Shown piece by piece: positions 13,150 through 26,200 of a stretch of DNA of 64,000 nt. Origin of the DNA: Stratiolaelaps scimitus (Eukaryota; Arthropoda; Arachnida; Mesostigmata; Laelapidae); assembly GCA_019614645.1 (NCBI GenBank), contig JABWDB010000007.1:10987501-11051500 (forward strand). Reading direction: 5' to 3'. A model generated the notes under the pieces. That model saw only the letters and a list, made by a program, of their open reading frames with translations. It did not search any database and had not been told where the DNA came from. The translations under genes and the position numbers were made by a program. Within the stretch, counting starts at the first letter, position 1. Every line of letters starts with the position of its first letter.

Positions 13150-14408
13150 ATGCGACCCTCCACATCACCGCAGGCACGTGTTCGATTCCGGGGTCTTCTT
13201 CGACACCTTCATCCAGGCCCGGAAATTCTCGCCGTCGACCCGAACGCTGATATCGAGCACTTCGTGCCTCCCGATGAACTGACCTGTCTACTCATTCCGT
13301 GCCAGCAATGCGAGTTTGTGTGTCGACGACAACTTGTTCTGGCATGCGGACATATTTTATGTGGAAACTGTGTGATTTATGAAGAACTCAGTGCAGCTAC
13401 CATCAGGAAGGTTGATAGCTCGCCGAACGTTTTGCAGGACGCCATTGACGCCAGTGATGGTGCTCCCAGCGGATGCGGTCGCAACCAACCGGAGGACATG
13501 CTCGTTCGGTGTGGTGTATGCCAAGAGCGTACCATCGCCGTGCCAAGAACCATTGACACCGTGGTCCTCGACCGTGTACAACTCTTCTGCCACTGCGGGT
13601 ATCAGGGCACTCTAAAACAGCTGTCTGCTCACTGATGGACCTGCGATACTGTGGGTAAATCACTTCATCCCGAACAAAAGCTACCCGACTCCGTCGAATT
13701 CCCGGGTCTCTCTGCAAGAACATCTTCATTAGGGGCTGACCCCTTTGAAGTCAGGCTGATGGTCATGGGGGAACTAAAGAGACTGGAGGAAAATATTCTA
13801 AACAATATCGAAGTGAAGAGGATTCTGACTGACGCCAAAGTGCAACTTCCGGAAGACACAGTCCAAAAGGTTGACTGGAAAGGTATTAATGCAGTACTAC
13901 AAATGCTAAGCTCGGACCTCAAGCAATTTGTAACATTTCATAAGGAAGAAGAAAAAATTGGCCGCCCCATAGGACATGCCTCGGGCCAGACGGGCTTCTG
14001 GTTCAACGTAAAAAAGCTAGTTGAGGGTAGTGCAGTTACAGGCAAGAGTGCGCAGTCCCCATCTCAGATCCGACAAGTAGGCGGTCGCTCTATCAGAGTG
14101 TTCCTGACACTAGAAAGTCATAAGAACCTTCCCAATTATCTCGCAGCCTGCGTCGGCAGCTGCTGTCTCGAGCAATCGAAAAACTCACCGACAGACAATC
14201 TGATGATATTCCGAGTCCGCGATGATTGAGAAAATACGTTCAGCGAGCATTCGATAAGGACAGTTTACCGAAATCAACAAAACCGAAAAAAAAATCGGGT
14301 ATATGGAAAACAGAGCCACAGTACTCTCTGAGCCCGCTTGCTAACACGGTGTTCTACCGAAGGGAGAAAGGCATGGTCTGCATTACTCTAGAAATGAAAC
14401 ACCTCTAG
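13150..14408 (+). pseudogene. TRAF-like RING/zinc-finger/MATH gene, broken by in-frame stops
   Basis: TRAF proteins are adaptor and E3 ligase components of TNF-receptor and Toll-type signalling. From the ATG at 13150 the frame carries a RING-like block at about 13290-13540: a CxxC, then Cys-Gly-His followed by Leu-Cys-xx-Cys, then a CxxC near 13515. A Cys/His element follows (CHC, then His at 13630), as in TRAF zinc fingers. A TGA at 13633-13635 interrupts the frame, which then continues for 200 codons with a helical segment (about 13760-13960) and a region resembling the start of a MATH domain (Phe-Trp near 13998, Gly-Gly-Arg-Ser and Arg-Val-Phe-Leu near 14083-14106). A second TGA lies at 14227-14229, and a MATH-like tail continues in another frame to 14408. 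There are no visible introns. A retrocopy or decayed duplicate is likeliest. The RING/TRAF call is fairly good, the MATH assignment weaker. Confidence 0.5.
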
Positions 14409-14409
14409 G

Positions 14410-17400
14410 ATCCGATGTCCGTTATATGTGTGGATCATGAAATATTAGCTTAAGTAAAAAAGTAAAATTATTATTTATTAATATTCAGGCTCACTTTGTG
14501 TTATAGTGAATGAATGTTTCACCCTACGACTCCTAGTTATACCTTAGACCAGTCTATATAGCACAGTCGAACCTATCATTATTGTGCAATATACATATAT
14601 AATTGTAGTATAATATATAATAAATTTTATATAATCGACTCAAATAGCGATGATTACGAGAACAAACCGATCTAGAATTAAGACACAGTCGTAGGATATT
14701 TAAATATAGTAGTTATAGTTTGGTTATTATCAAGGCATCGGATTGCTTCGGTTTCCCATGAACGCGGCTTGACAGTGATAGAACATCTGCTCAGAAGAGC
14801 TCATTCAATGTAGAGGCTGAGAGGACACGAGCTGCAGCGGACGAAACGAAAATCAAAATTGTCTCCATCAACTTAACCTAGGTCAGTCTATGATGAGGTG
14901 GCCTACAAAGGATTTGGCGGTACTTTGAACAGTCAATGTGACAGGTCTAAACACTGCAACGCGGTGCTTTATCTAAGTTAAAATGAGGTATTATTCGTAA
15001 TACCTCATATGAACTTAGATAAAGGATGTGCATCTTGTTCGAAGGACAACAAGTAGATTTGGATCGTTGTAAATGTGCAACCGTGGGCTTCAATGGGAGC
15101 ATACCGCCAACGGATCAACTAATTGGACCAGCAACCTATGCCATATAGCCACTCCAAGATATCGTTGCTGTTGTTAACGCTAAACTTGGCTGTATACGTT
15201 GTAGAAATTGGTCAATATGCCTTTTTTTGAAGAGGCGATTTGTAGAGGTCTAGACAAGCTGAAAGCGTATGTTGGTGTGATGAAATCTTGTCATCTAGAA
15301 ATGAATTTGCCAAATTGCTGATATAAGGTCGACGGAGTAGAATAGGATGATATTGTCTCGGAGACTCTCAATATTTTGACATGCTCTTAATTCACCGTAT
15401 ACACAATGGGACAAGGTCAGCAACAAGGGGACAATTGGACATACGAACTAGATTTGTGAGAAGGAAATACGAAATAGTTAAGAATGGGCAATAAATCCCT
15501 AATCTCAATAAGCTAAATTAAAAGATAAAAATGAAGATTAATGAGACGACGAAGACCAAATGGCGATAAGAAATACAAAGAACCAGCACCCTAGTACTCT
15601 AGAAGGTGAACGAGGAGGTAAATAAATTCAACTAGGCCTGCAGCTAGTTTGAATACCTGGCTTGATAGATAATTATGGTTAGGTAATGTGTGCTAAATGA
15701 CATTGCTACTTTTGGCCGTTGTACAATATACCTTATCTCGGCTAATGTATTTACACATTGTGGTGTCTATTTAGCCTATTTGCACATAATTTATTTATAT
15801 ATTATTTTTAATGCATGACTGTGCACGCAAGTGTCGAGTTAAGTACAAATCTACATTATGAAATTGTCATTAACGACCTATTCTCTCTACTACTACCAAG
15901 ATTACGACAAACAGGAAAAGCTTGGCATTTTATCATATATATATATATAGAGGTATGCCCGCTGTTTCATATTATTGTGTTTTTACACACACGACAATTA
16001 GTACGAGTTGGGGACTCCAGGCGTAATTGCCCCATGCCATTAAGTTGTATCTGCTCTTTAAGCTATCTTGCTCGTTTCTAACATCTTTATTCACTGAACA
16101 GAGCATAAATCTTACTTCGTTCATTTTAACCCTAATAAATTTAACGGGTTCATGGTGGGTGGCGCACAATTGGCGCGCATTGCATTCTCCGAACTTCCCA
16201 AAAAGTCGGAAGCTCCGATGTAAATAGAACAGCTCCGTTCTCAGCCGGGTCGACACTCGTGGAGAGAGGGGTAGAAGTGAAATTCGAACTGGCCGTAGAA
16301 GAAAACCTTTGGAAGAGTTTCGCCTTTAAGATTTTGTGTAACCAATTATCTTTCGTTTTTTGGTTGATGGTTGTAGAACAGCCAGTACAGGTGAGTCGGC
16401 TATATCGAATTTTGAACTTTATGCTCAAGGCACGTAACTAACATAGTTATATTCGTTCGTATTTTAATAGATCATGTGCATGTGTTATTTGCCACATCTT
16501 TTACATGTGGCTAGACTCGAAAACAGCGCATGTCTCTAGTATTCCGCCAGACGTAACCCACGTCACGGGAGGACGAAGGTCATTCTTCAAAGCATTGTGA
16601 CCACATTGGTCTGACAGCCTATTTTCACTGATGTTGTATGGAAATGTAATTTATGAGATTAAATACTGTATTAAATATTAAATGTGTTATTAAATAGTGT
16701 CAGCTCATATGTGTCGTTATACTCAAACGCCTAAGTTCAGTAGCGACTCGATTTACATTATTTTCTGTTTTTTTTTCTTCATAATTGTTCGCCATTCTTC
16801 CCTATGTTTAGGCCACTTGACATATTTGCTGGTTGAGGATCTATTCTGTGCATCAAAACAAGTGGCTGCAATTGTCCAAACCGTAGTGTGATTAAAACGA
16901 CATAGATCGACTTGCTTTCCTTAGCATTACCTAATGAGCGTGTTCTTCCGCATTGTACAAAGAGTGTTGTGAAGTGAACCGGGTTTTGTTCATTAACTCA
17001 TTTGACGGGCGTACAATACGGAACTGTAAATTGCAGTGTCTATGATGACCCCGTTTAATTAGGGCGCCAAAATTTACATAATCTATTGCATTCTCAGTAT
17101 GTTTAATTTCCTCGTGTGATTAAAAGGTGATTTAAAATTCGTATGAGCTTCATCTAAGGTGTGGAACTCCTATATATTCAAACCTACAAATATATGTCAC
17201 AACTCTTTGGGGACGTCCGATAAGCATCTGTTCAGTTGACGATTGAAGTTTTGCATCCGTATACCTATTTATAGTTACTGTTACCGTACTTGTGGTGCAT
17301 CTCTTTTTTGACCTTCACCTTTCTTGGGAGTCCGACATTCAATATCATTGGATCATTCATCAGGCATATTTTTTTAAAAAAAACAAATATAGATAAAGGA

Positions 17401-17572
17401 GACGTTTCGAACTTTCTCAAGCTCCACAACCCTCCCAAGAACTGGTCTAACTTTGCGCGGGGTCTACATGATGTTGCGTGTCCTGCCGTAGATGGTCCTT
17501 AGGTAACTACAGCGTGCTTGAACCTCCTTTCACTTTCTTCCGTGATCTCTTCTCTCGCTCATCTTTTCAGCG
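14410..17572. other. Intergenic region without a recognised gene
   Basis: AT-rich DNA with only short open frames on both strands. The one structured item is the long hairpin at 14967-15024. The LARP7 promoter should lie toward the right end. A pyrimidine tract ending in CAG immediately before the LARP7 ATG suggests an upstream non-coding exon may also be here, but I could not place it. Confidence 0.5.
14967..15024. repeat. 58-bp near-perfect hairpin
   Basis: Two 27-base arms separated by a 4-base TTCG loop, with two mismatches by my alignment. The size resembles a microRNA precursor stem or the collapsed core of a small foldback element. No flanking direct repeat was evident. Confidence 0.8.
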
Positions 17573-20500
17573 ATGAAGAAAGACAATGAAAATATGAAGA
17601 GACGACGTTGCGATTCGAGTGAAAATCGTGATGTTGCAGAAGTGGGAAATACATCTTCGGTATTGGCAAAGAAATCGCGGACCGAAGAGCACAAGATCGA
17701 TCCTGCAGAGGATGGTTGCCTTAGCGAAACAATTGTAAGAACACATGATAATCTCGCGACGTCCCCATGGGTATACAATAAGACTGCCTGAACCATACTA
17801 TTTTAAGACTTTCAAGACAAAACCCTGAAAATACCATATACAATAACTTTGGCGTATCTTCAGCAAACGACTCTGCTTATTATAGTATTTATATGGCCAT
17901 TTGTTCCATATTCTGTTTATGTACTAACTCGGTAATCTAGTCAAGCCCTGCTGTACGTGCCGCTCTGAGCGGCCGTTCCCCTGTAGGACCTTCTATTAAC
18001 GTTTGCTGTAATAGAACAGCTTTTTTACTTGTTTGTATACAATGAATCGTAAACAATGCAACAGCTCAAAACGAGATAAAATTGTTTATTTTCAAGCACT
18101 CAAAAAGCCATCCAATATATAACTACTTCAAATACGATATAATGTCCTTGTAGCCGGCTACCGTCAAGAAAACGGACAATCCCGAAGTGACGGAAGCCGA
18201 ACAACGCCTTCACGATGATAAACAAGACAACAACAACAAGGGCGAAGCTCAAGATGAGCAACTCGTAGCGGCAGGTGACCTGCCCCAGCGGAAAAGGAAG
18301 AGACGCGTGCGGGTGAAGAAAGTTCGCGAAGACCTCAAACAACAAATGGAATTCTATTTCTGCGACGCCAATTTAAGGTATACCACTGCGGTGACAATCG
18401 ACACAATCGTGTCTGACTGGACCAGTGAGACCCTAATCGGTGTACGAAGTTTATTCAGCAAATATCATCAATACAAGAGAGAGATATATAGCTATTTTTT
18501 CATTAATCACACGCATTATATTTGTTTTATTAGTTTCGCTCTATTCATATGCGTAGTGCGTCGCTGGCGGTGGGGCAGATTAGGGGGTATGTTTGTGCTT
18601 TTTAACACGCCAGATGCCGCGGAGTCAGACCCATTATTGACACGTGTCTAGTCAATAACGTGAGTGATTAATTAAATAACGAATGTATACATAATTTCTA
18701 TTGCTAGATTTCAGTTTGACCACTTTGATCCAGACTAAGGTGCCAAACTAACGTTTACAATGCGGTAATATTTTGGTGATTCCGATCAGAAAGAAATAAC
18801 CTTATTGAAACTCGCTGTCCCTCTATTGTATTATATTTCTAAATAAACGCCTATATTCTGCGATTTTCAGGAAGGACCGTTTCATGTCAGAACTGGTCTC
18901 CAAAACGGAGGGTGGATGTAAGTTTAATTTATGCTATGCTATTATGAAGTTACGAAAATTATTCATATAGACCGACAGCGGAAACAATACGACTTATCAT
19001 GAAGATGACAACAACATTGATTAGAATCGCCATCACTACATGACGTTGCCTATTTTATTAGATAATTACCGCTTGTATGAGGAACCCGTCTGTCCTGGGC
19101 CGGCGAAAGATCCTTGAGGATCAGTTCGGGTTCGAACAGCTTTTCTGTTATACTGTATTCGATCATATGTGGCTCTGATAGAATTAACGATACTCTGAAT
19201 GGGTCTCTTTTGTGTAAAAGCTAATACTAGATCTTGCCATGTGAGAGCCGCATAGTAATAAACTGCCGCGTTTCAGGGGTGGAAGTATCGACGTTTCTGA
19301 ATTTCAACAAAATCAAATCACTGTTGGAGGAGAAAGGTCTTGAAATTGGAGAAGTTATCAAAGCGATTCGAGGATCGGAACTACTTGAGGTATGAGCTAT
19401 GAATAGTATTTCTACTCTCATGATATATCATAATTCGTGTGCGTGCAGGCTTGAAACACTGAAGTCATTTCGGAAGATGGGATTAATATGAGAAAAGTCA
19501 GCGAGTGTATCTGAAGAGAGAGAGAGAGAGCAGTGAAATTAGAGAAGTGTAAGAAGCCTAATCCAGGCATAAATGAGGCCCAACGCCGTTTAGTAACAAC
19601 TCCCTAGGGTATCCCTATCGGCAAAGCTATCTATGAGAGGAATTATGAAGGCGTACTAATTCCGTTGGAACGCGGATGTGTTCGTGCTTGATCTGCAATA
19701 ACGTTTATAGGTATCCGACGACTCGAAGAAGATACGGCGCAACCTTGTCACGCATCCGGTGAAGGTGAAAAATCAGCAAATGGTCGACGATTGCACTGTC
19801 TACGTTCAAGTAAGAATTTTTGCATTTAACGATTCGAGTGTCGACATTTTTAGTTGATGCTATGCAGCAGACGTGTTGTCAAGGGAACAGAGTAACGTTA
19901 CAAACTTATGAAAGTTAGTGTTTGAAGTCATGTCTCCGACTTTGAACTTGAATACAATAATGCGAAAATCGCCATGAGGCAGCTCCGTTTCTCCTTTTTC
20001 CATTGAAGAAAAAGGTTTTAAACCACAATGTGGATGCTTCGTTCACATTCACTAAACAATTGTCCTTAACAACGCTGTGGCGTGATGGGTAGGACGTCGG
20101 AGTTGATTCCCAGCTGAGTAATTATTTTTAAATTAGCTGAGTTCTTAGTTTAAGCTCATCTGATAGCCATGTAGCCAGCTTGATGTCGTTACATCCCCTA
20201 GACGTTATATTCAACATCGGCCCCCTACGGCGTCTCAGGCTATTCAGATATCACTGCTGAGAGGCTTTGACCTTTGTAACAAATATAGGGGGTTCGTAAA
20301 ATTACCCATCCCTATGGAGCATTAACCAAAGTTTGACTCCTTTGAAGGTCGACTTAGTTGCAATCCTTCTCCTCTTTCTTCCTCTTTTCTGTGAGTGCAC
20401 GTTGAGTTAATAGCGTGTATTTGAATAGAGAAAAGGAACAGAGGACATCGACAAAAAGTGGCCTCGGAGAAACTCATTTGTTCTTAAAACCACGGAATCA

Positions 20501-23274
20501 CTCTTCTTATATTGTTAGTATATATAGGTCACTTTTTGTCGATGTCTTCTGTTCCCTCCGCTTCTGTGTGGGCCTCCGCCTCGGGGCCCCTGTAGTTGCG
20601 GCCCACGGCTGCGAGCGTTGCGGGGACCCCGTTGCAACGAATGGCCACCACGGACTCTCGTGCGAACGCAGCGCCGGTCGCCATCCGCGACACACGATGC
20701 TTAATGACACGCTCGTGAGGGCCCTCCACTCCGCCGGTATTCCTTGCACAAGGGAGCCACAAGGCCTCGAGACCTCTGACGGGCGGCGCCCTGACGGCCT
20801 CACCCGTATCCCCTTCCACCGAGGCCAGCACCTTGTTTGGGACGGCACGGTGGTTGACACTCTAGCACCTTCTTATGTCAACCACACGCCGCTCTCCAAG
20901 CAACCCACCTTTTTTCCCCCTTGCTTTTGAGACCTCGGGCGGGCACGCCCCTCTCACTGCGAACTTCCTCGAAGGGGTCTACCATAGGTTGATCCGCGCC
21001 ACCTTCTGCGGCGCCTGTCACTCGCTGTGCAGAGGGCCAATGCCATCGCCTTCCTCGGGACATTGTCCACCTCAGCCCCCCCCCCCATAATCCCTAGAAA
21101 TAATTCCTAACTACTGTATGTTTGAAGAAACCTTATTTTTTGATAAAAATTTACAAATTAAAGCTTTTGCCATTCGAAGGGTCTCCAGCCAATAGCATCT
21201 GTCGACTGGCTTCGAGGAGTGTTTGCTGAATTCGGTCACGTTGACTATGTGTCCCTACCTCGGGCACCCAATGGTCGTCACAAAGGGTTCGGGTTTGTAG
21301 AGTTTGCGGAAGTTATAGGGGCGGAGAACGCGTGCAAATTCTATAACCTTCGGGGCGGCGGCATTGGCCCCGAAGGAGAATGTTTGAATACCAGCAATAG
21401 TAACTGGGGTCACGCCGGCGGCTACGGAGCTTCTTTTGCCAACAATAGCAGCAGCAACAACAACAATATCCATGGCAACATGAATCACAACGCGAACTCG
21501 CAACACCTAGCTCAGAGGGCTAACCTGCAAGTGATCTCAAAGTAAGTCGTAATGCTTTAGAACCTTGTTGTTTTGAACCCAGAATCTGGTTGATGCTGTC
21601 ACCTGTCCATTCTACATGAATAGCATTATGGCCAAATAACAATGCATAACCTTGAAATGGACCACCTTTACGTTGTTTTTAAAACAACGTTGGAAAATAT
21701 CCAGGAGTGCCTTAAATAAAGGTCATTTGTCTGTGAAGGCTAGCCAACACCTATAGCATTCATTCGTAGATGATTCCTGGGCACTGACATCGATCACTGG
21801 AACGATGAAAAAATCTTTTTAGTTTTGTTTAAGAGGGCCCAACATAAACACTAGATTATCATAAAAATCCGAAGGCACAACCAAGAAATGTTCAATACAT
21901 TTTGCCTATTACCGAATCCCGATGGTTGTATCTTTGCAGGAAAGAGTGGCTCCGCTATAAGAACAAATACCTAAAGCTGAGAAAGCAGAGCGCAAAGAAC
22001 GCAAAAAAATATCTCAGCGTGGCTTCAACAGGAGTCGATCTGCCCGCAGTGAATGTTCGTGACGGTTCCTCAGGACATGAGGTGGCCCACGAGGCGCCGC
22101 ACGAAGAGCAGCGTGACAACAACGTTACAGGCAAACGAACTGGTGATCATGGCAGTGGTAACCCTGCCAAGAAAGCTAGGGCAGTGGATGGTGGCGACAC
22201 TCAGGCTGAAGACGCCATTGAAGAGATGGCGAATGGTGAATTACAGAAAGAAGCAGCCGCCGAGGACCCAACAACGGCGAGGACAAGTGCACAGCCGACT
22301 CAACCTGAGAAGGCTGCTGAACCGGTTAAACAGTTCGAGCAGCGTTGTATCGTTAAGATCGAAGCAAGTAAGGGGCTACTCAAAGCTGACAAGGTTGGTG
22401 CCATGTACTAATCGAGTTTATCGTGGAGATATGTCACTGTTTGTATTGCATGCATCTTGGGTCACCTGCATTTCGCAGTGGGAATATGCAGCCTAGCTCA
22501 TACACATTCAGCCAAGTGTATCAATGAATGTATACCAATGATAACACTATATAATGCCATCCTATTTGCTATTAGACGAAGTATACGTTATGGGTAAAGG
22601 TCCACTGGTTTATTATTAATGCAAGTGCAATTTTCGCAATCCTTAATTTCCCTTATATGTCAGCACGTCGCGAGACTTTACTCGAACGTGAAGTTGTCTT
22701 GAAACACACAGTTTCCAACAGTGAAGTTATTCATTTTATCAAGTCCGACTAACAAATAATAAACGTTCCACATTTTCTCCTCCTTCGCTTTTATACTGTG
22801 CTGTTACAGGCCTCGATTCGATTGTTTCCCGGCGTCGCCTACGTCGACATGATCGAGAATGATCCAGTCGCGTTTGTTCGTTTCAATAGCCCTGCCGAGG
22901 CAGTCGCTTTCGCCACATCGCAAGAACGCGATGACAGTCAACGCAGCCGTAAAAGTGCCGAAGCAGTTGACCAAGCAGGCAATGCCAATGCACTCGAACA
23001 CCTCGGGTTCAAGCAATGCGCTATCCTTGAGGGTGAAGAGGAGGCAAACTATTGGCAGAGAGTTGAAATGATGCGCGGACGCAAAAAGCAATCGACAGCA
23101 ACAGTGCAAAAGGACGCCGACAACACAAAGGCTGGAAAGGGCGGACCAAGTAAAGGGGGTCGACGGTCCAGGGGTCGGGAACGATTGAAAGCGAAGTATG
23201 AAAAGTTCGTCGATCAGGCCGAGAAGAAAATTGAGGTTCGAATGAACAAACACATTGTGTTCGATGATGATTAG
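17573..23274 (+). CDS. LARP7: La-related protein 7 (7SK snRNP component), eight exons, 641 aa
   Basis: LARP7 binds the 3' end of 7SK RNA in the nucleus and helps hold P-TEFb inactive. Exons: 17573-17734, 18154-18377, 18871-18917, 19277-19389, 19711-19809, 21180-21541, 21940-22393 and 22810-23274, all GT/AG and phase-consistent. A basic Lys/Arg run (about residues 99-113) precedes the La motif (about 112-200), whose start includes EFYFCDANLR, followed by KDRFM and FLNFNKIKSL and ending in KKIRR. RRM1 spans about 208-275 with RNP2 CTVYVQ and RNP1 KGFGFVEF (250-257). A Ser/Asn-rich linker and a basic, acidic middle follow. The C-terminal xRRM (about 472-565) reads VAYVDMIENDPVAFVRF and the tail is basic. 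Start is the first ATG after a CAG acceptor-like site, so a 5' non-coding exon is possible. A LINE fragment sits in intron 5. The middle of exon 7 aligns only loosely with the family; the rest is secure. Confidence 0.93.
20433..20557. repeat. 32-nt inverted repeat at the 5' end of the LINE copy
   Basis: 20433-20464 is the reverse complement of 20526-20557 with about three mismatches, around a spacer of about 60 bases. The right arm runs directly into the LINE-derived sequence, so the left arm is an inverted copy of the element's own 5' piece. Confidence 0.8.
20533..21130 (+). mobile_element. 5'-truncated non-LTR retrotransposon (LINE) tail, copy 1
   Basis: The translation shows the C-terminal end of a reverse-transcriptase polyprotein: a Cys/His cluster (CERCG, then HGLSC), then EPQGLETSDGRRPDG, and LVWDGTVVDTLAPSY near 20836-20880. 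Frame breaks follow, relative to copy 2 on the opposite strand at 31177-31703: one internal deletion of roughly 75 bases near 20885 and one of about 25 near 21003. The 3' end has a C11 run at 21076-21086, then a short untranslated segment shared with copy 2. It lies in LARP7 intron 5 in the gene's own orientation. Dead copy. Confidence 0.8.
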
Positions 23275-26200
23275 ACAGACTATAGAGAACGATGATATAA
23301 TTCCATCTGTAATTGTATAAGAATTCAGCATGTTTAGGGCTGTCGTTGGCGGCCCGATACAACTTACCTGAACATGATAGAATAGCAGGGGTTGTTCCTC
23401 CGGAGTTGTCTCGCTGCTGGATCCGTAGGATGGGAGGGTTGACGAACTCATGGAACATCAACGAGGAAAACCTACCAGTTTCAAGGGGAGTGTGCGTCCA
23501 CTTTTCCAGCTCTCATTCGAGCCAACATGTAACTGGCAACAGTAAATGGCCATCGATTGTACCCTACTGATAAAACTCAAATTCGTGCTGCCATTTCCAG
23601 CAGTCCGAATTCCCATTACAAATTCGACTAAGGGACGAGCGCAGCATTGTTTAGTAGCAACCTGTCCCGACCCCGGGGACGTACCCGGCTTTGGATATTT
23701 GTTTCTGAATTCGGTCTATTTGCGGAACACGCAAAATACTCATAACACTGTTGTATGAGTTGTACAAGACAATTTTCGGGCAGGAATACATAGACCCGCC
23801 TCCCGAATGTCATGCGAAGTTAATACCGTTGAATAATACGGCAGGTAAGAATGAAACGGTTTGTGAACTAGTATTTGATGGAGATTTGCCGTGATGATCC
23901 TCGTCTTGTATTAGCGCTTATGTACGGTTGTTGTTATTGAGGATGCGTCTCGTCAGCAGTTGTTTATATGCTAAATTTACGATATCTCTCCTGGTATGAC
24001 TCTGGCATAATATGGACATGAAATATATTGAGTTGCATATTCATTTTAAGTATCTGCAAAGAAGACACCCAACGGGTTACGCTTTCCGTTAAGTCGAGAA
24101 GGCAGCGCCTGTTTAGCTGATACTTGCGATACATTTGGCGGTCTAGCCCGCCAATGACAATAGATTTCGGAATCGAAATGAGCGTTACTACTGAACCCAG
24201 GGTTCCTTAGCAACCCAAGTATAATGGCAAGCCGAAGTTCGATAGTACTAGCCTTAACTTCGAATTTAGTTTGAGTTGTGTTAATCTGACAACAAAAGGA
24301 AAAGCCTAAAATACTATTGCTAGCTTCGGTTAGAGCTGAGCCTGAATGGCGAGCACCGTTTTAATGGAATATTACCTTAAAGATTGCTTAGACTGTATAT
24401 TGAACTTAACTCTAGTGTGTATACATGTACAATAAATAAGCTGTTGTAAAAACGATTGTTATGTGCTTCAACTGCCGGCTTTGTTTCTCAATTATGTGAA
24501 TTTATTATAACTCAGATGATTGGAGATTTTCTCTAGAGCCTCTTAAAGTCGCTCGAAATTCGATGATAATTAACAGCAATTAAATCCACTTTGCCTCGCC
24601 ATTGAGTGAAACTTGTACTGAAATGGCTTCTTTTCAGGCCTCTGGCCAGCACCAATGGTAAAAATCTCCAACTTTAGCAAGTATCTTAGAAGACGTTGTC
24701 TTAACAGAAAACCTTATATATAATATGTAATCATACAGACCCAGTGACACAGACAGCTCTCAGTCTCTGTAAATTAATTGAAAAAAAACGTAAAGCGTAT
24801 CATTGGTGTGCCCTTTGGGTCCTTCCAGTGGCGGCGATAGCATGACGTCGATTGATGAAAACGATCACAATATATCAATTATGGTTATCTAGTCTTCAAC
24901 ATTGCTTATGAGCTACCTCTGAACCAAATCGGTTTTGGTAGATACGAGCTTCTTTTTAGTCGAAAAACATGTTTAGCCAGCTTTCAGGGTGAGCTTCAGT
25001 GGCAAATATTTCGCCTTTTGTATGGTTGGACATTGAGCGGCTATGATGATAATCTATCAATGCAAGATCTCGGGAACATCCATTTTTCTGATTGTTCCCG
25101 TGCTACACGCTGAACTTCCAAACCGAAAGGCCATCAGAGAGCGACACTTTAATAGTTCGCAATACAGCTATTTTCAGGAGCAAGCTTACAGGAGGGAGGG
25201 CCAGCGCCGAAGCTTCTCGAAGAAAATATAATGCTATATAATAACATATACTACTCATATTTTATAGTAAACTTTAAAAGGCTTTATATTAATATGTATT
25301 ATTAATTATTATGCCACATTTACTGTGTTTTACAAGTATAGTCTAATCGTAATTAAGCCTATATAGTATACGCTTTAAAGTAATGGTTCGTACAAACCGA
25401 GCTGAGACTTAACCTTAATAAAGGTGACCTGCTCGTGGTCACTGCATGCCATTTAATGTAAGCGGAGGTCAAAAGTTGATTTTGACATTCATAATAAATC
25501 ACCATTTGAGTCCCTCAAGCGAATGATCCTTGCCTCATGTGCCGGCCGACTGAGTACTGGGTAAGTAACTCCGATAGAGATATGGAGATTCTCAGGGTTT
25601 GCTCGAAACGCGAGAGGTTCGAACTTCTCTGACCGAGGGATGTTTCTGCTTCGGGGAGGCCACAACTGTTGTTGCTACGTCGCATAACGCCCTATCGATC
25701 TGTTGCAGATCCCGCTGCCGAGCGACAGTGTGCCAGGCGAACAGCCTGCGCGGGTGAGCGTCCTGAGTTCGAATTATGTTTTCTCAGTAGCTTGAGTTGT
25801 GTTGATTAGTATACTGTGCTTCACTTACTGAAAAGCTATCAAATAACGAGAGAATACGTCCACATAATGGAATCGTGCCGCGTCAAGCAAGTGCCGAGAC
25901 AGTGTGATGTTTACAAAATTGTTGTTTTGCTTGATTTGAACGTACGTGTATCACGTATTAGCATGAGTGTGGCGAAAGAGCTGCTCCAAATGTTGTTAAA
26001 AGCTCAATGGTGAGCCGGATATTGACATGGTTTATGTTCACGATGTTTGTACATATGTGCGCGTGCGACTTTGACGCGGTGATCGGATTGCTCCGATAGC
26101 ACGGTAAGGTGACCAATCTTCTTATGTGCAACACAGCGATTCACCTGATACAGATGTAGTTTTCAAAATGACACTACCCAAAGATAATTGAACGTCAGGT

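Noticed and set aside
13633..13635. Selenocysteine reading of the TGA in the TRAF-like gene
   Set aside because: No selenoprotein precedent in the family, no visible insertion element, and a second TGA plus a frame change follow.
20070..20160. tRNA-like stretch in LARP7 intron 5
   Set aside because: Only a weak B-box-like sequence and no cloverleaf; not enough to call a tRNA or SINE.
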